Numbered from the stretch's first letter, positions 42,389 to 53,180 are shown. The stretch: DNA of 64,000 nt from an uncultured Desulfobacteraceae bacterium (GCA_913060875.1 CAJXSL010000004.1:248001-312000), one strand, 5' to 3'. Notes: a model not told the origin generated them from the sequence alone. Numbers and translations are program-made.

Positions 42389-44338
42389 TTAAGCGGACAC
42401 CACGCGCAGCCATGGCTTACGCGGTGCTTTATGCTTGAAATACGCGAGAAAAGCGTCGACCACCCGCCTGTCGAAATGGGTGCCTGCTTTTGACTGCAGG
42501 AGTAAAATGGCGTTCTCTTCCGTCATGGGGTCGCGGTAATGACGCATGGAGGTAATCGCCTCGAAAAAGTCGGCCACGGCGATGATTCGGGCCCCCAGAG
42601 GAATCGACTCGCCTTTCAATCCATCGGGATAACCGTTGCCATCGTAGCGTTCATGATGCCCTCCGGCAATATCCGGAACCTGGGCAAAAACACCTTCGAA
42701 ATGCACCTGCTCCAGAATCTCCCTGGTTTTTTGGGCATGCATCCGAACGATTTTGGTTTCCTCTTCTGTTAGGACACCCGGTTTTTTCAAAACGGCATCC
42801 GGGACACCAATTTTACCGTAATCGTGCAGCAGTGCGGCGACACGAACCGCCTCCTTGTATTCCCGATCCACAGCCAGTTCGTCGCAAATCCCCATGGCAT
42901 AGAGGGTAACATTTTCCGAATGTCCCTTGGTCAGCGGGTCCCGCGCATCGATTGAGGCGCCCAGTACGCGCAACAGTGAGTTCATCTGGCGTTCGCGTGC
43001 TTCAATCAACTGGGCATTCTTGATGCTGATGCCGAGGACCGATGCGACACCATTGAGCAGCCGCAGATCCGTCTCGACCAACGGGCGATTGGTATTTAAG
43101 TTGTCCACCGCCAAAATACCCAGCGCGTCTCCGTCACTGACAATCGGGCAGCAAATAAAGGCTTTGGATCCAACCTTCTTGGCGAACTCAAGGCTACGCG
43201 GCGACAATTCGTCCTGTATATCGTCAAGATCATCGATTAAAAATGGCTTTTGCTCACGATAGGAAACGACAAAAACCCCGCGAGACCCAGGTTTGTCCAA
43301 GCTAAAATACAGATGCTCAAGCCATTTGCGGTGCAGATGAGAATAGCCGAAACCCGCCTTGAATTCCAAACGTGTCTTTTCCGGATTGGCTAACAGAATC
43401 ATGCCGCGGTCAAAATCCAAGCGATTTTGAATTGTTTGAATAATGCTTTTCAAAACAGCCGCAACCGTGGTTTTGCCGCTGATGGCCAACCCGATCTCAT
43501 TGGTTACAATGGAATTGTTATAGTTGATATTAATCTGGTCCAACAATTTCTCAGTGGAATCCATCAAGTGCGTGTGGCTTCGCTTTAAATCACTTTTTTC
43601 AATTTCCTGGCACACCAGCGAAACCAGCAGTGAGATTACCAGGGCCGCCGTCATTGATGTCACGACGGGAAAACCCGGCATGATCATCGCTGCCGTAACC
43701 AGGCCACCACCGATCAATGCCAGAACGATCGGGCTGAGTCGGCGCCAAACCAGAAGGGGTGATTTCTCCCAGGTAATGATGTAGCGGCAACAGCTGTCTC
43801 CCCGAAAAACACACTCGGGGTGGTCGACACGGGGGAATTTGTTCAAAAAGCCCGCGCCGATAGACTCTAAAAACCCTATTCGGTTCTCACACTGGAATGG
43901 TTGCTCCTGGACTCCGCCCCGGGGTGTAACGCGAATCTCGACTCTGTTGCCACTCAACCTTAGCGGCTCGAAAGTCGTCGAGCGTGTAAACTTGCTCGAT
44001 GCCAAACCCACCATGCTGTAAGCTTTAGCAGGATCGACCATGCCAAGAATATAGGGCCGAATCAGCCCGACAGCGTCTGGTGATGCGGCGTAGCGCCCGG
44101 CCTCTCTGGAGATATGGGGATTGTTCGTTATCTGGGAGAGCCGCTTATGGAAACGGTTGATTTGGTTTTGACTGAACCAGTGCCCGGGGTCCTTGACCTC
44201 ATACATTTCCATGTCGGCATAGGAAAGCAGGTCATGTACATTAACGTCGGCATAGCGCACACGAATAAGCCGGATATATGTGTCAATTATCCTGCTGTTG
44301 TAAAGAGGTGCGTCGTTGTCGTAATTAAGAGGGGGCAT
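42389..44338 (-). CDS. HD-GYP domain c-di-GMP phosphodiesterase with GAF domain
   Basis: A 649-residue protein. The N-terminal ~190 residues form a cytoplasmic sensor of the heme-NO/V4R-like kind, with FRGDSCCRYIITW at its end. Two hydrophobic segments follow (about 200-245), then a GAF domain (about 290-440, GMILLANPEKTRLEFKAG to SDGDALGILAVDNLN) and the HD-GYP domain: HSENVTLYAMGIC, LLHDYGKIGVPDAVLKKPG and GGHHERYDGNGYPDGLKG, all catalytic motifs present. It should hydrolyse c-di-GMP to GMP. It lies 25 nt after the PilZ-type gene on the same strand, so both probably belong to one operon. Confidence 0.92.
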   Translation of the reverse strand: MPPLNYDNDAPLYNSRIIDTYIRLIRVRYADVNVHDLLSYADMEMYEVKDPGHWFSQNQINRFHKRLSQITNNPHISREAGRYAASPDAVGLIRPYILGMVDPAKAYSMVGLASSKFTRSTTFEPLRLSGNRVEIRVTPRGGVQEQPFQCENRIGFLESIGAGFLNKFPRVDHPECVFRGDSCCRYIITWEKSPLLVWRRLSPIVLALIGGGLVTAAMIMPGFPVVTSMTAALVISLLVSLVCQEIEKSDLKRSHTHLMDSTEKLLDQININYNNSIVTNEIGLAISGKTTVAAVLKSIIQTIQNRLDFDRGMILLANPEKTRLEFKAGFGYSHLHRKWLEHLYFSLDKPGSRGVFVVSYREQKPFLIDDLDDIQDELSPRSLEFAKKVGSKAFICCPIVSDGDALGILAVDNLNTNRPLVETDLRLLNGVASVLGISIKNAQLIEARERQMNSLLRVLGASIDARDPLTKGHSENVTLYAMGICDELAVDREYKEAVRVAALLHDYGKIGVPDAVLKKPGVLTEEETKIVRMHAQKTREILEQVHFEGVFAQVPDIAGGHHERYDGNGYPDGLKGESIPLGARIIAVADFFEAITSMRHYRDPMTEENAILLLQSKAGTHFDRRVVDAFLAYFKHKAPRKPWLRVVSA

Positions 44339-44363
44339 GCCGGCTTTTTCATCTACTGTAAGA

Positions 44364-46466
44364 TTAATGCTTGGCCATTCGAAACATACGATCGATAAAC
44401 TTAAAGTATTTGTCTGAATAGCGCGTATTCAATATCCAGAGACAATATGTTTTCTCAATGGGGATCTTCATCGCTTCGACAGCCTCGACAGGATACATCA
44501 ACAGCGGCATGTCAATACTGAGCTGGTAATCGCGGAAAATCCGACACAGCCCATTTTCGATGATGGTGCGATCCACTTCATGCTTGTCGATGATGAGCAC
44601 CTTGACACAATTGGTAAGATCCGAAAGGTTCAATCCGATATTGGATCGATGGATGATAATGCAGGCGCACAGCCTTCCGCGCCGCCTCAAGGCCAAAAGA
44701 GTCCGATCTTTGGCAAACCCGTGATGACGATATTCATCCATCAAATCCTGTGAGTCAAAGGTGTGCAGATCCAAATCCAGGCAGTCAAGCATCAGACCAC
44801 CGGAGTAATGCTGGTACCAGTGCCCCAGTTCCTGCATATCCGATTCGTCACACTCGGCCAGTTCCCACTCGGGTGGCAGCACTTCGAATACCTCTGAGTC
44901 TCCGCCCATGTGGCAATAAGCGAATTCATCGATCGAGCAGCCATTCTGGTCTTTGGCATAGCGGTTGAAGCCACCGAAAACACTGCTAGGGAAATGATTC
45001 TCAGGGCGAAAATAGCACATCAGATATTTCATGTGCATCGAATACAAACGGTGTGAATCGTAGGTAAAGCAGCCGATCTGATTTAATACGGTGAGTCCGG
45101 CGCGAACCATAAAGCGTTTGCGGGCAGCGTGATGGTGAATCAACCAGGCATTTTCATAAAGCCGTACCATGGCCATATGGGCCAGAATGCGGCCTTTGTT
45201 CTGATAGATAAAATGCCGGGCGATGGTTGGGTTCTGGGTGTAGAGCTTCCAGTACGTTTCTTTGATCTTCTCTTTATTCGCCTGGATATAGGCATACTTT
45301 TTAGGATAAATGAACCCCGTTTCGAAGAAGAAATCCCAGAGCGCATCCATCTCAACGCGGGTATTAATATAAGAATTTTGGTTATCGGCCTGGTGTAACA
45401 AGGACAACAGCTTCAAATGCTCATTGCTGTCCATGTCGATAATGGCCAGCCCATTGACGATTTCACAGGACTCGTCATCACAGTCCGTCATGTTGCGATA
45501 GAGCACTTGGGCTTTGAAACGAATGGTCAGGCTATCCGCAAAAATTAATTCGACATCCGGAAGCATCATACCCGGCAGCAGCAATGAGTTGCCGACGCCT
45601 TCTACTACGGACAACCCCGAACCGGAGAGATCTTGTACTTTCAAGTTGACCGTTTGCCGCGTAAGCGGGTGTTGGAAAACAATATTCGGCGTTGGTTTCA
45701 GTTTTAGGCGTTTGCTGCGATAGGCTTTAGGGTTGTAACGATGAATCGACTGGGCCTGCGGCTCTAATACAAACCGGCGCCGCTGTCTGCCATTGTCGTG
45801 CTTGAGGATCGTAAAATCACCGGAGTAGATCAAATCACCACCGTCATAGACGATAAGATTCAGCAACTGATCATCATCGATACACTGAAATGTTTGCGGT
45901 GGGTTGATGTCGAGTTCCACAAGGAATGAACCGGTGCTGAACTCCACGAGTTCCCCTCGAAATAGCATGCTGTTTTGAATAACCTGCACCGGTACGCCAT
46001 CGCATGCGATACGGGTTTCGCGCCGATTGGAAATCTCCCAGCAATGCTCCGGCAGTTCAACGGACAACCCCTCCGCATCCAGCTTTAAAATTTGTGGTTC
46101 TACCATCAGGGCCGTTGCCCCATCGTCCACAAAGAAGGAAGTAAACTGATAATTATCGACGAGTGGGGCGACTTTTTCAGACTCCAGCCAAACGCAATCC
46201 AGCCGTTCCCCACAGCAAGGCAAAGGGCGTGCCTTGGTCGTCAGCGTACGCTCAAAACGCTTATGGGACATAACAACTTGAATGGTCCCATTCTGGAAAT
46301 TGATATAATTGAGTTTATTGATAAGATATTCGCGTTTGAGACGCGATCGATGGATGTCTTGTGCCGTGTCCGGTTCGATGGCAGGAGGAAGTTTTTTTTG
46401 ACTTCCTTCAATATCCGATTCGGCATTAGGTGTGGTGGGTTCGCTCTGGCGGCAGGCCCTTCTCAT
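44364..46466 (-). CDS. PilZ-domain protein with C-terminal acyltransferase-like domain
   Basis: A 700-residue protein without membrane segments. A first PilZ-like segment has RRETRIACDGVPVQVI with FSTGSFLVEL (about 145-190); a second, near 250-360, has YRSKRLKLKP and the DxSxxG motif DLSGSGLSVVEG. Both RxxxR-type and DxSxxG features are c-di-GMP contacts. The last ~330 residues look like a GNAT-type or FemX-like acyltransferase (YTQNPTIARHFIYQNKGRI then HHHAARKRFMVRAGLTVLNQ and a PEWELAECDESDMQELGHWY helix). Binding of c-di-GMP controlling an acyltransferase is inferred. It is upstream of the HD-GYP gene in the same operon. Confidence 0.72.
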   Translation of the reverse strand: MRRACRQSEPTTPNAESDIEGSQKKLPPAIEPDTAQDIHRSRLKREYLINKLNYINFQNGTIQVVMSHKRFERTLTTKARPLPCCGERLDCVWLESEKVAPLVDNYQFTSFFVDDGATALMVEPQILKLDAEGLSVELPEHCWEISNRRETRIACDGVPVQVIQNSMLFRGELVEFSTGSFLVELDINPPQTFQCIDDDQLLNLIVYDGGDLIYSGDFTILKHDNGRQRRRFVLEPQAQSIHRYNPKAYRSKRLKLKPTPNIVFQHPLTRQTVNLKVQDLSGSGLSVVEGVGNSLLLPGMMLPDVELIFADSLTIRFKAQVLYRNMTDCDDESCEIVNGLAIIDMDSNEHLKLLSLLHQADNQNSYINTRVEMDALWDFFFETGFIYPKKYAYIQANKEKIKETYWKLYTQNPTIARHFIYQNKGRILAHMAMVRLYENAWLIHHHAARKRFMVRAGLTVLNQIGCFTYDSHRLYSMHMKYLMCYFRPENHFPSSVFGGFNRYAKDQNGCSIDEFAYCHMGGDSEVFEVLPPEWELAECDESDMQELGHWYQHYSGGLMLDCLDLDLHTFDSQDLMDEYRHHGFAKDRTLLALRRRGRLCACIIIHRSNIGLNLSDLTNCVKVLIIDKHEVDRTIIENGLCRIFRDYQLSIDMPLLMYPVEAVEAMKIPIEKTYCLWILNTRYSDKYFKFIDRMFRMAKH

Positions 46467-46834
46467 TATCTACGACCTTTCATTCCCGAAATAGATCAGC
46501 CTTAAAATAGCCGGAAGGTAGTGTCTTGGCCATTTCATTGGGCAGCGGCAAGAGGATTCGCTCTTGATTGAATTAGCACATAAAATAAGGGAGTTCAACT
46601 GCTTGCGGTTTGTGACTCACTGATATTTCAGCATAAAATAGTGTATGATTTATCCTTCATCGCTTCTGTTGTAGGTTTTTTATTCTTCCGGCACAAGATA
46701 TGGTGAGATGTGAAAAATAATCTATAGAAAAAAATATTGTTGTGTTCGGGTTTTTTATCCAGGCTCCGTTATCACGGGGCTTTGGCTAATTGGGGTCAGC
46801 AATTTAAGGGAATACAAGATATAGTAGGAGGAAT
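46467..46834. other. Intergenic, nothing recognised
   Basis: About 370 bp upstream of the PilZ-type gene and downstream of the MBL hydrolase gene. It is AT-rich with several T runs. The c-di-GMP operon promoter is presumably here, but no convincing -35/-10 pair was fixed. No RNA gene or c-di-GMP riboswitch was recognised. Confidence 0.55.
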
Positions 46835-47656
46835 TCAGAGCTTCAGGATGGGTCCGGAGCGATCCTGCCTGGCGACCGAGATGGCGATACCGCCTTCACC
46901 GATAGCCTGTTTGACGGTCTTCAATGCCTGGGAAGACGTATTATTGGTTTCACTCAAATGGCCTAGAACGACGTGTTTTAAACCAGGATGCATAATTTCA
47001 CGCAATAGGGCTTCCGCGTCCTCATTGGAAAGATGGCCGTTACGGCTTTTAATGCGTTGTTTCAGGGGCCAGGGGTAAGGACCGTTATGCAACATTTCCA
47101 CATCGTGATTTGCTTCAATCACCAGAAGATGACACGCCTTTAGATATTGTTTTACAAGTCCCGTGGCAACACCGAGATCCGTGGCGATACCGATTTGGCT
47201 GCCATTCATACTAATGGTGAACCCTACAGGGTCAACGGCATCGTGGGAAACGTTAAACGGGTGGATCCGAAAGGGCGGAATGTCAAACGGGATTCCCGGC
47301 TGAAAAGGGCATAAGCGCGGAATCTTCCCCATGGCCGAGAGAGCGGCGTTCGCCGTTTCACTTGACATGAAAACCGGCAGATTAAAGCGGCGGGCCAAAA
47401 CGCCCACCCCACGAATGTGGTCCGCGTGCTCGTGGGAAACAACGATAGCCTGAAGATGATCGGGAGCTAAAGAACGTTCACCCATGCGCCGTTCGATTTC
47501 ACGTCCGCTCAGGCCCGCATCCACCAGGATGGACCTAATTCCCGATCCAACGTGGATGCAATTGCCTTTGCTGCCGCTTGCCAGCATGCATAAGGTAAGA
47601 TCTTCCCGGTCTTCACTTGAGTCGCCAGTTTTAGCGAAATCCGTTCTGGGGCGCAT
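46835..47656 (-). CDS. MBL-fold metallo-hydrolase (YycJ/WalJ-like)
   Basis: A 273-residue protein from ATG 47656; an upstream GTG (47701) is an alternative. The fold shows ASGSKGNCIHVGSG at the N-terminus, the zinc motif SHEHADHIRGVGVLARRF near residue 85, GIATDLGVATGLV (second Asp) and ANHDVEMLHNGPYPWPLKQRI, then VLGHLSETNN (last His). These features place it with WalJ/YycJ-type double-strand exonucleases of the beta-lactamase fold. The gene ends the tRNA-Gly/nusA/pnp strand run. Confidence 0.88.
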   Translation of the reverse strand: MRPRTDFAKTGDSSEDREDLTLCMLASGSKGNCIHVGSGIRSILVDAGLSGREIERRMGERSLAPDHLQAIVVSHEHADHIRGVGVLARRFNLPVFMSSETANAALSAMGKIPRLCPFQPGIPFDIPPFRIHPFNVSHDAVDPVGFTISMNGSQIGIATDLGVATGLVKQYLKACHLLVIEANHDVEMLHNGPYPWPLKQRIKSRNGHLSNEDAEALLREIMHPGLKHVVLGHLSETNNTSSQALKTVKQAIGEGGIAISVARQDRSGPILKL

Positions 47657-47775
47657 CCATTCTGATCCTGATCGGAGGGGGTCTCGTCTAAAATGAAACA
47701 CAAGAAGACGTCATGGGAACATGTACCGGGATCGGACGCCATAGCCAGCCACAGATCGCCCCATTCGCTTTTGTC

Positions 47776-48246
47776 TCAACCACGAATCCCGGTATGGCCA
47801 AACCCCCCGTCATCACGGTCTGTCGTGGCCAGGTCTTCCACGACCGCCACCTGAACGCGGCATACACGCTGAACTACCATCTGGGCAATACGGTCGGCCC
47901 GTTGAATCGTAAACGCTTTGTCGCCTAAATTGATCAAAGCGATTTTGACTTCCCCGCGGTAATCGGCGTCAATTGTCCCGGGAGAATTGATAAGCCCAAT
48001 CCCATGTTTCACGGCCAACCCGCTGCGCGGGCGGATCTGCGCTTCGTAACCTTCCGGCAGGGCCATGGCGAAACCGGTGGGCACAAGGGCGATGTCTCGT
48101 GGTGAAAGGGCCAGGGGCGCATCGACCGCAGCATAAATATCCATCCCGGCGGCTTGGGGGGTCATATAGCGCGGCAGGGGGATATCGTCATCAATCTCCG
48201 GGCGAAGACGCAAAAAAGACAGCGTTGGGTTGTCAGCTACACCCAT
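47776..48246 (-). CDS. dut: dUTP pyrophosphatase
   Basis: A 156-residue trimeric enzyme that hydrolyses dUTP to dUMP and pyrophosphate. ATG 48246 ([19 protein letters not shown]) follows AGGAG. Motifs in order: [10 protein letters not shown] (1), [12 protein letters not shown] (2), [17 protein letters not shown] (3), RIAQMVVQ (4) and the C-terminal [13 protein letters not shown] (5; the usual Ser-Thr-Gly loop reads HTG here). It lies 80 nt past the M16 protease gene. All residues of the active site are present. Confidence 0.95.
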   Translation of the reverse strand: MGVADNPTLSFLRLRPEIDDDIPLPRYMTPQAAGMDIYAAVDAPLALSPRDIALVPTGFAMALPEGYEAQIRPRSGLAVKHGIGLINSPGTIDADYRGEVKIALINLGDKAFTIQRADRIAQMVVQRVCRVQVAVVEDLATTDRDDGGFGHTGIRG

Positions 48247-48326
48247 GGGAGTTGCTCCTGGCAAGGGCCTCTGTTGTCCCCACAGCCATTTCGAATCCGG
48301 ACATCTCGTTTTCCGAAAGAAGTTCG

Positions 48327-49595
48327 CTAGGATAACCGGATGACGTTCTTGAATTGTGCATCGTCCGATAGCGGCCCCAGTACTGTCAGCACAAGCTGAT
48401 CGTTACCGAAAAGCCGGCCGGCAAGCATTTGAATATCTTCCGCCGTTACCGTCTCGATATGGTCGACGGCTTCCCTTAAAGGAATATAGCGCTTAAAATT
48501 GATTTCGCCCTGGGCCAGGCGAACCATCTGGTTGTCAGTGCTTTCACTGGCCAAGAGCATATTCCCCTTGGTGAACTCTTTCGCATCCCGGAGTTCACTC
48601 GGGCTTACCGGAGAGGAAGTCAAATGACGGACTGTCTCCCCGATAAGGGACGTCACTTCCACCGCCCGCGAAGGTTCGACACCGGCATAGACCCCGAACA
48701 TGCCCGTATCTTCATATGAAATAAGGTAGGAATAGACGGCATAAGCCAATCCGCGTTTTTCTCTGATTTCCTGAAAAAGCCGGGAGCTCATATTCCCGCC
48801 AAGAATGGAATTCATCAGGGAAAAGGCAAAGCGATCTGGATCCGTGGTTGCCAATCCGGGGGCAGAAAGACAGATGTGTACCTGCTCGAGTTTGCGATGG
48901 CATACGTCAACATGTCGACTGCCACTCGGCGTCGAACGTTGGGGAAAGCCATTGCCGGGCTGGATATTTTCGAAGGCCGGCGCAATCCGGTCGACAAAAG
49001 CCTGATGCTGGAGCTTCCCGGCGGCCGCAATGATGATACGCTCCGGTTGATAACAGCGATGAAAAAAGTCACGAACGGCCGTGGCATCAAATCGAAGAAC
49101 GTTTTCGGGGGATCCCAAGATAGATCGCCCCAACGCATTGTCACCCCAGTAGTTTTTCCCGGAGAGAACATGAATATACTCTTCCGGATTATCCTCCACC
49201 ATGCCGATTTCCTGAAGGATGACAGGACGCTCGCGTTCAATTTCGGTGGCTTCGAAAACGGAATTCAAAAAAATGTCGGTAAGGATGTCGACCATGGTAT
49301 CCATATGGGATTCCAATACCCGCGCATGATAGCAGGTGTTTTCCATGGCCGTGAAAGCATTGGTCTGACCGCCGATGGCATCAAACTCTTTGGCAATCTG
49401 GTAGGCGGTCCGCTTCCGTGTCCCTTTGAAGATCATGTGTTCAATGAAGTGGGAAAGCCCGTTTTCTTCCGGGCTTTCATCGCGTGCCCCCACATTGACC
49501 CACACCCCCATTGACACGGAGCGGACATACGGCATTTGCTTGGTAAGAATCGTAACGCCGTTGGATAAAACGGTTTTATTTACGACCTGACCCAT
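48327..49595 (-). CDS. M16 family zinc peptidase
   Basis: A 422-residue peptidase. The inverted zinc motif HFIEH is in [20 protein letters not shown] near residue 50, and the distant Glu is in the [23 protein letters not shown] region. The start ATG 49595 overlaps the pnp stop by 20 nt and has AAGGTGG upstream; a GTG at 49607 is an alternative. M16 single-domain proteins in this position (after pnp) are common in bacteria and are thought to process peptides in the cytoplasm. It belongs to the long nusA operon. Confidence 0.9.
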   Translation of the reverse strand: MGQVVNKTVLSNGVTILTKQMPYVRSVSMGVWVNVGARDESPEENGLSHFIEHMIFKGTRKRTAYQIAKEFDAIGGQTNAFTAMENTCYHARVLESHMDTMVDILTDIFLNSVFEATEIERERPVILQEIGMVEDNPEEYIHVLSGKNYWGDNALGRSILGSPENVLRFDATAVRDFFHRCYQPERIIIAAAGKLQHQAFVDRIAPAFENIQPGNGFPQRSTPSGSRHVDVCHRKLEQVHICLSAPGLATTDPDRFAFSLMNSILGGNMSSRLFQEIREKRGLAYAVYSYLISYEDTGMFGVYAGVEPSRAVEVTSLIGETVRHLTSSPVSPSELRDAKEFTKGNMLLASESTDNQMVRLAQGEINFKRYIPLREAVDHIETVTAEDIQMLAGRLFGNDQLVLTVLGPLSDDAQFKNVIRLS

Positions 49596-51687
49596 CAGGA
49601 CGTCCACCTTCTTCTTCGAGAATCGCCTTATGGCTCAGGCGGATTTTTCCGTCACGATTAATTTCAAGCACTTTGACCTTAAGCGTGTCGCCTTCTTTCA
49701 CGATATCCGAAACGCTGGACACACGGTGGGTTGCCAGCTGGGATATATGACAAAGGCCATCGGTGCCGGGCAAAATCTGAACAAAGGCACCAAAGTCCAT
49801 TATACGAACAACTTTTCCATCATAGACTTGGCCCACTTCCGGCTCCATGGTGATGTCGCCAATCATTTTCAATGCGGCATCGCCATCCTCTTTCGAAACG
49901 GCCGCGACCTTCACCAATCCGGAGTCATCGATCTCGATGCGGGTATTGGTTTCCGACTGAATCATCCGAATGGTCTTACCGCCGGGGCCGATGATTTCTC
50001 GAATTTTATCCGGTTTGATTTCGACCGTCATGATGGCCGGTGCATAAGGCGATATATTCTCCCTCGGCGCTTCGATTGCTTCCGTCATTTTGGAGAGAAT
50101 ATGCAGGCGCCCCTGTCGGGCCTGCTCAAGCGCTTTGGCCAAAATATCCTTGGAAAGCTCGTGGATCTTGATATCCATTTGCAGGGCTGTGATACCCTCA
50201 CTTGTTCCGGCGACCTTGAAATCCATATCGCCGGTATGGTCTTCATCGCCCAGAATATCCGAAAGAACGACGACATTGTCGTCATCTTTGACCAGCCCCA
50301 TGGCAATGCCGGCCACCGGCGCCTTGATCGGAACACCCCCATCCATCAAAGCCATGATACCGGAACATACGGTGCCCATAGAAGAAGACCCGTTGGACTC
50401 CAAAACCTCGGATACCAAACGAATCGTGTAATCGAAATCTTCCTTGTCCGGAAGAACTTTTTCAATCGCCCGTGTCGAAAGGCCACCGTGTCCGATGTCT
50501 CGACGGCTGGGTCCCCCGATACGGCGCGTCTCACCAACCGAATAGGGCGGGAAGTTGTAGTGCAGCATGAAAGGCCGGAACTCCTCCCCGCTGAGGGTTT
50601 CGACACGCTGTTCATCCTGACCGGACCCCAGTGTCAGGACCCCCAGAACCTGGGTTTCCCCGCGGGTAAAAAGGGCGCTTCCATGGGGGCGGGGCAGTGT
50701 ACCGACTTCACAGGTAATGGGCCGAATTTCATCGAACCGGCGGTTGTCGATGCGGCGCGCCTCTTTGAGAATGAGATCCCGGCAGACCGCCTTCTGAAGT
50801 TCATCAAAAATAGCATAAACTTCATCCCGGCGATCGGCATAATCCTCGCCGAGGGATTCAAAGATCTCCATTTTCAAATTTCGCAGGGCGTTGTTCCGGG
50901 CGACCTTGGCCGGCGTCACCACAGCAGCTCGAAACGGTTCTCTGGCCTTATCTTCGATAAGTCGAACCAGTTCCGGGTCCTTTTCCGGAGGATCAAAGGC
51001 GCGTTTCGGCACCCCGCAGGCCTCTTTCAGTTCCAGCTGCAGATCGATAATGGGCTGGATGGCCTGGTGGCCGAAATAAATCGCCTCCAGCATATCCTCC
51101 TCGCCGACTACGTCGGAGCCGCCTTCGACCATCACCACCCCTGTGCGTGAACCTGCCACGATGATGTTGATATCGCAGTTTTCGCAATCGCAAATGGGCG
51201 GGTTGGCAACAAACTCCCCATTGATCCGGCCGACACGCACACTGGCGATTGGCCCGGCAAAGGGAATATCCGACAATTCCAGTGCCGTCGATGCCCCGAT
51301 CATCGCCAAAATATCCGGATCATTTTCCATATCCATGGACAATACCGTGGCAATGACCTGTATTTCAGAACGGTACCCCTTGGGGAATAACGGTCGAATC
51401 GGCCGGTCAATCAAACGTGCGGTCAGTGTTTCTTTCTCGCTCGGCCGACCGATTTCCCGGCGAAAATAGTTTCCGGGAATCCGCCCGGCGGCATAAATTT
51501 TCTCCTGATATTCTACCGTAAGCGGCAAGAAATCCCCTGGTCGTTCATCCTTGGAGGAAACGACGGTTACCAGGACCATGGTTTCCCCATACTGAACCAG
51601 AACCGCGCCGGAAGCCTGTTTGGCCAATTTGCCGGTCTGGATGCTCAGGGTGCGGCCCCCGATTTCTGTTTTTACTGTTTTTTCCAT
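49576..51687 (-). CDS. pnp: Polyribonucleotide nucleotidyltransferase (PNPase)
   Basis: A 703-residue 3'-5' phosphorolytic exoribonuclease, trimeric. Two RNase PH cores are followed by KH ([16 protein letters not shown] near 560) and S1 ([21 protein letters not shown] near 625). The N-terminal core includes [26 protein letters not shown]-like elements and the second the [20 protein letters not shown] substrate loop. It lies downstream of rpsO, with a hairpin between them. Length is as usual for PNPase. Confidence 0.97.
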   Translation of the reverse strand: MEKTVKTEIGGRTLSIQTGKLAKQASGAVLVQYGETMVLVTVVSSKDERPGDFLPLTVEYQEKIYAAGRIPGNYFRREIGRPSEKETLTARLIDRPIRPLFPKGYRSEIQVIATVLSMDMENDPDILAMIGASTALELSDIPFAGPIASVRVGRINGEFVANPPICDCENCDINIIVAGSRTGVVMVEGGSDVVGEEDMLEAIYFGHQAIQPIIDLQLELKEACGVPKRAFDPPEKDPELVRLIEDKAREPFRAAVVTPAKVARNNALRNLKMEIFESLGEDYADRRDEVYAIFDELQKAVCRDLILKEARRIDNRRFDEIRPITCEVGTLPRPHGSALFTRGETQVLGVLTLGSGQDEQRVETLSGEEFRPFMLHYNFPPYSVGETRRIGGPSRRDIGHGGLSTRAIEKVLPDKEDFDYTIRLVSEVLESNGSSSMGTVCSGIMALMDGGVPIKAPVAGIAMGLVKDDDNVVVLSDILGDEDHTGDMDFKVAGTSEGITALQMDIKIHELSKDILAKALEQARQGRLHILSKMTEAIEAPRENISPYAPAIMTVEIKPDKIREIIGPGGKTIRMIQSETNTRIEIDDSGLVKVAAVSKEDGDAALKMIGDITMEPEVGQVYDGKVVRIMDFGAFVQILPGTDGLCHISQLATHRVSSVSDIVKEGDTLKVKVLEINRDGKIRLSHKAILEEEGGRPDGSGRK

Positions 51688-51768
51688 TTTGCCTCCTGCA
51701 GATTACAGATCTCGGAAACCGCCTAGGGGTTCCCATCGCTATAATCATGCTGGATACGAGCTAATTCG

Positions 51769-51791
51769 GGCCGTCGCCACATACGACGGCC
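51769..51791 (-). promoter_or_regulatory. Hairpin in the rpsO-pnp spacer
   Basis: GGCCGTCG and CGACGGCC pair perfectly (8 bp) around a 7-nt loop, 82 nt upstream of the pnp start and 123 nt after the rpsO stop. In E. coli the same spacer holds an RNase III-cut hairpin that lets PNPase control its own mRNA. This hairpin has no T tract, so a processing or control role is more likely than termination. Confidence 0.5.
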
Positions 51792-51914
51792 ATCATACCT
51801 CATGATAATTAACTGCAGGGGGTACCGATCGACAGGTGATCTTTCCTCAAATGCCGCAAGAAACCACAAAGAACAGGGATAGCTGCGTTGGCAGGAAGAC
51901 ACACCTTGACGGCA

Positions 51915-52184
51915 TTAGCGCCGTAATCCAAGATTTTCAATAATCGAACGATACCGGTTCACATCTTTGTTTTTGACATAATTGAGCAGACGGCGGCGAC
52001 GGCCAACCAACATGAGCAACCCTCTTCGAGAATGATGATCCTTTTTGTGCACCTTCAAATGCTCGGTAAGATAGGTGATACGATGGGTTAACAGAGCAGC
52101 CTGAACTTCCGGTGACCCTGTATCCGTATCATGCAATTTGTACTGTTCAATCAGCCGTTTTTTATCTTCGGTTGTAAATACCAC
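51915..52184 (-). CDS. rpsO: 30S ribosomal protein S15
   Basis: An 89-residue protein if started at the GTG at 52184 ([16 protein letters not shown]), with AGGAGG ten nt upstream; the in-frame TTG at 52193 would leave almost no spacing. The length then equals that of S15. Conserved parts are [41 protein letters not shown] and [16 protein letters not shown]. It binds 16S rRNA in the central domain. It is followed by pnp. Confidence 0.95.
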   Translation of the reverse strand: MVFTTEDKKRLIEQYKLHDTDTGSPEVQAALLTHRITYLTEHLKVHKKDHHSRRGLLMLVGRRRRLLNYVKNKDVNRYRSIIENLGLRR

Positions 52185-52259
52185 TGTCTTCAAGCCTCCT
52201 CTTAATTAAATGATGCTCACGTAAAATAGGCAACCTTCTGTTATCACCGTCGTTCCATC

Positions 52260-53180
52260 TTACACATAGACTCCGCAATAGGTCATCCGATCCCCCTGAA
52301 GCGGGGCCGAAACGACGGCCATCAAGTCCCCGTTGTGGTCGAGAACCTTGAAATAGGCGCCTTTATCACCATTCGTCATTACCGTTGCATCCGGCGGTAA
52401 GTCGGTGAAGTCCCTTACTAGTATAACACCGCCACATCGAATCTTGGCGGCCGTTGCTCGACTGGCCACAAGGGCGGGCATGCCCCGTAAAGCGGCCCCC
52501 GGCGGAATCAGCGCAACCGGTGTTTGGGGGTCCTCCGCCCAGTCGTTTAACATCTTCAGGCTGACGGTTTCGCCGATGTCGAACCCGCTGCTCATGGTGC
52601 GCCTCAAGGCATTGAGGTGTCCGCCACAGCCTAGCGCATGACCGATATCGGCACAAAGCGTCCGGATATATGTCCCGGCCGAGCACGTCACAGAAAATCG
52701 CACTTTGGGAAGCGCAACGGCCCGGATGTGCATCGCTTCGATAAAAACCCTGCGTGCGGGTTTTTGAACCGGTCGGCCTTTGCGTGCCAATTTATAAAGT
52801 GCCACGCCATGATGTTTCAGGGCGGAATACGCCGGCGGCACCTGTTCAACAACCCCGCTGAAGCGCTCGAAAACCTGTTGCAAATCACCTTCCGAAAACG
52901 CCGGCACCGCCCGTCGGTTGGTGACTTGCCCGGTGGGGTCCTGCGTATCGGTTTCAACACCGAGACAAAGTTCAGCCTCGTATTGTTTCCTGCCTGCCAG
53001 GAAAAACTGCGCCAGACGGGTCGCCTGACCCACCAGGCAGACCAGCACACCCGTTGCAAATGGATCAAGTGTGCCGGCGTGCCCCACCTTCTTGGCTCCC
53101 AAAAGCTTTTTGACTTTCCCGACCACTTGTGCGGAAGAAATACCAGCCGGTTTGTCAATGATCAGAACACCGCCGCGCAT
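52260..53180 (-). CDS. truB: tRNA pseudouridine(55) synthase
   Basis: A 306-residue enzyme that makes the TPsiC-loop pseudouridine. The ATG at 53180 (MRGGVLIIDKPAGISS) is chosen; a TTG at 53204 would overlap the upstream gene. The catalytic Asp is in KVGHAGTLDPFATGVLVCL near residue 40. Later parts are GQVTNRRAVPA, FSVTCSAGTYIRTLCADIGHALG and a C-terminal PUA-like domain (RCGGVILVRDFTDLPP). Confidence 0.95.
   Translation of the reverse strand: MRGGVLIIDKPAGISSAQVVGKVKKLLGAKKVGHAGTLDPFATGVLVCLVGQATRLAQFFLAGRKQYEAELCLGVETDTQDPTGQVTNRRAVPAFSEGDLQQVFERFSGVVEQVPPAYSALKHHGVALYKLARKGRPVQKPARRVFIEAMHIRAVALPKVRFSVTCSAGTYIRTLCADIGHALGCGGHLNALRRTMSSGFDIGETVSLKMLNDWAEDPQTPVALIPPGAALRGMPALVASRATAAKIRCGGVILVRDFTDLPPDATVMTNGDKGAYFKVLDHNGDLMAVVSAPLQGDRMTYCGVYV

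Noticed and set aside
46467-46834. c-di-GMP riboswitch upstream of the PilZ/HD-GYP operon
   Set aside because: No GEMM-type conserved core could be recognised by eye; a covariance search would be needed to support it.
49630-51150. 506-residue plus-strand frame opposite pnp
   Set aside because: Shadow frame of pnp; no ribosome site or domain.
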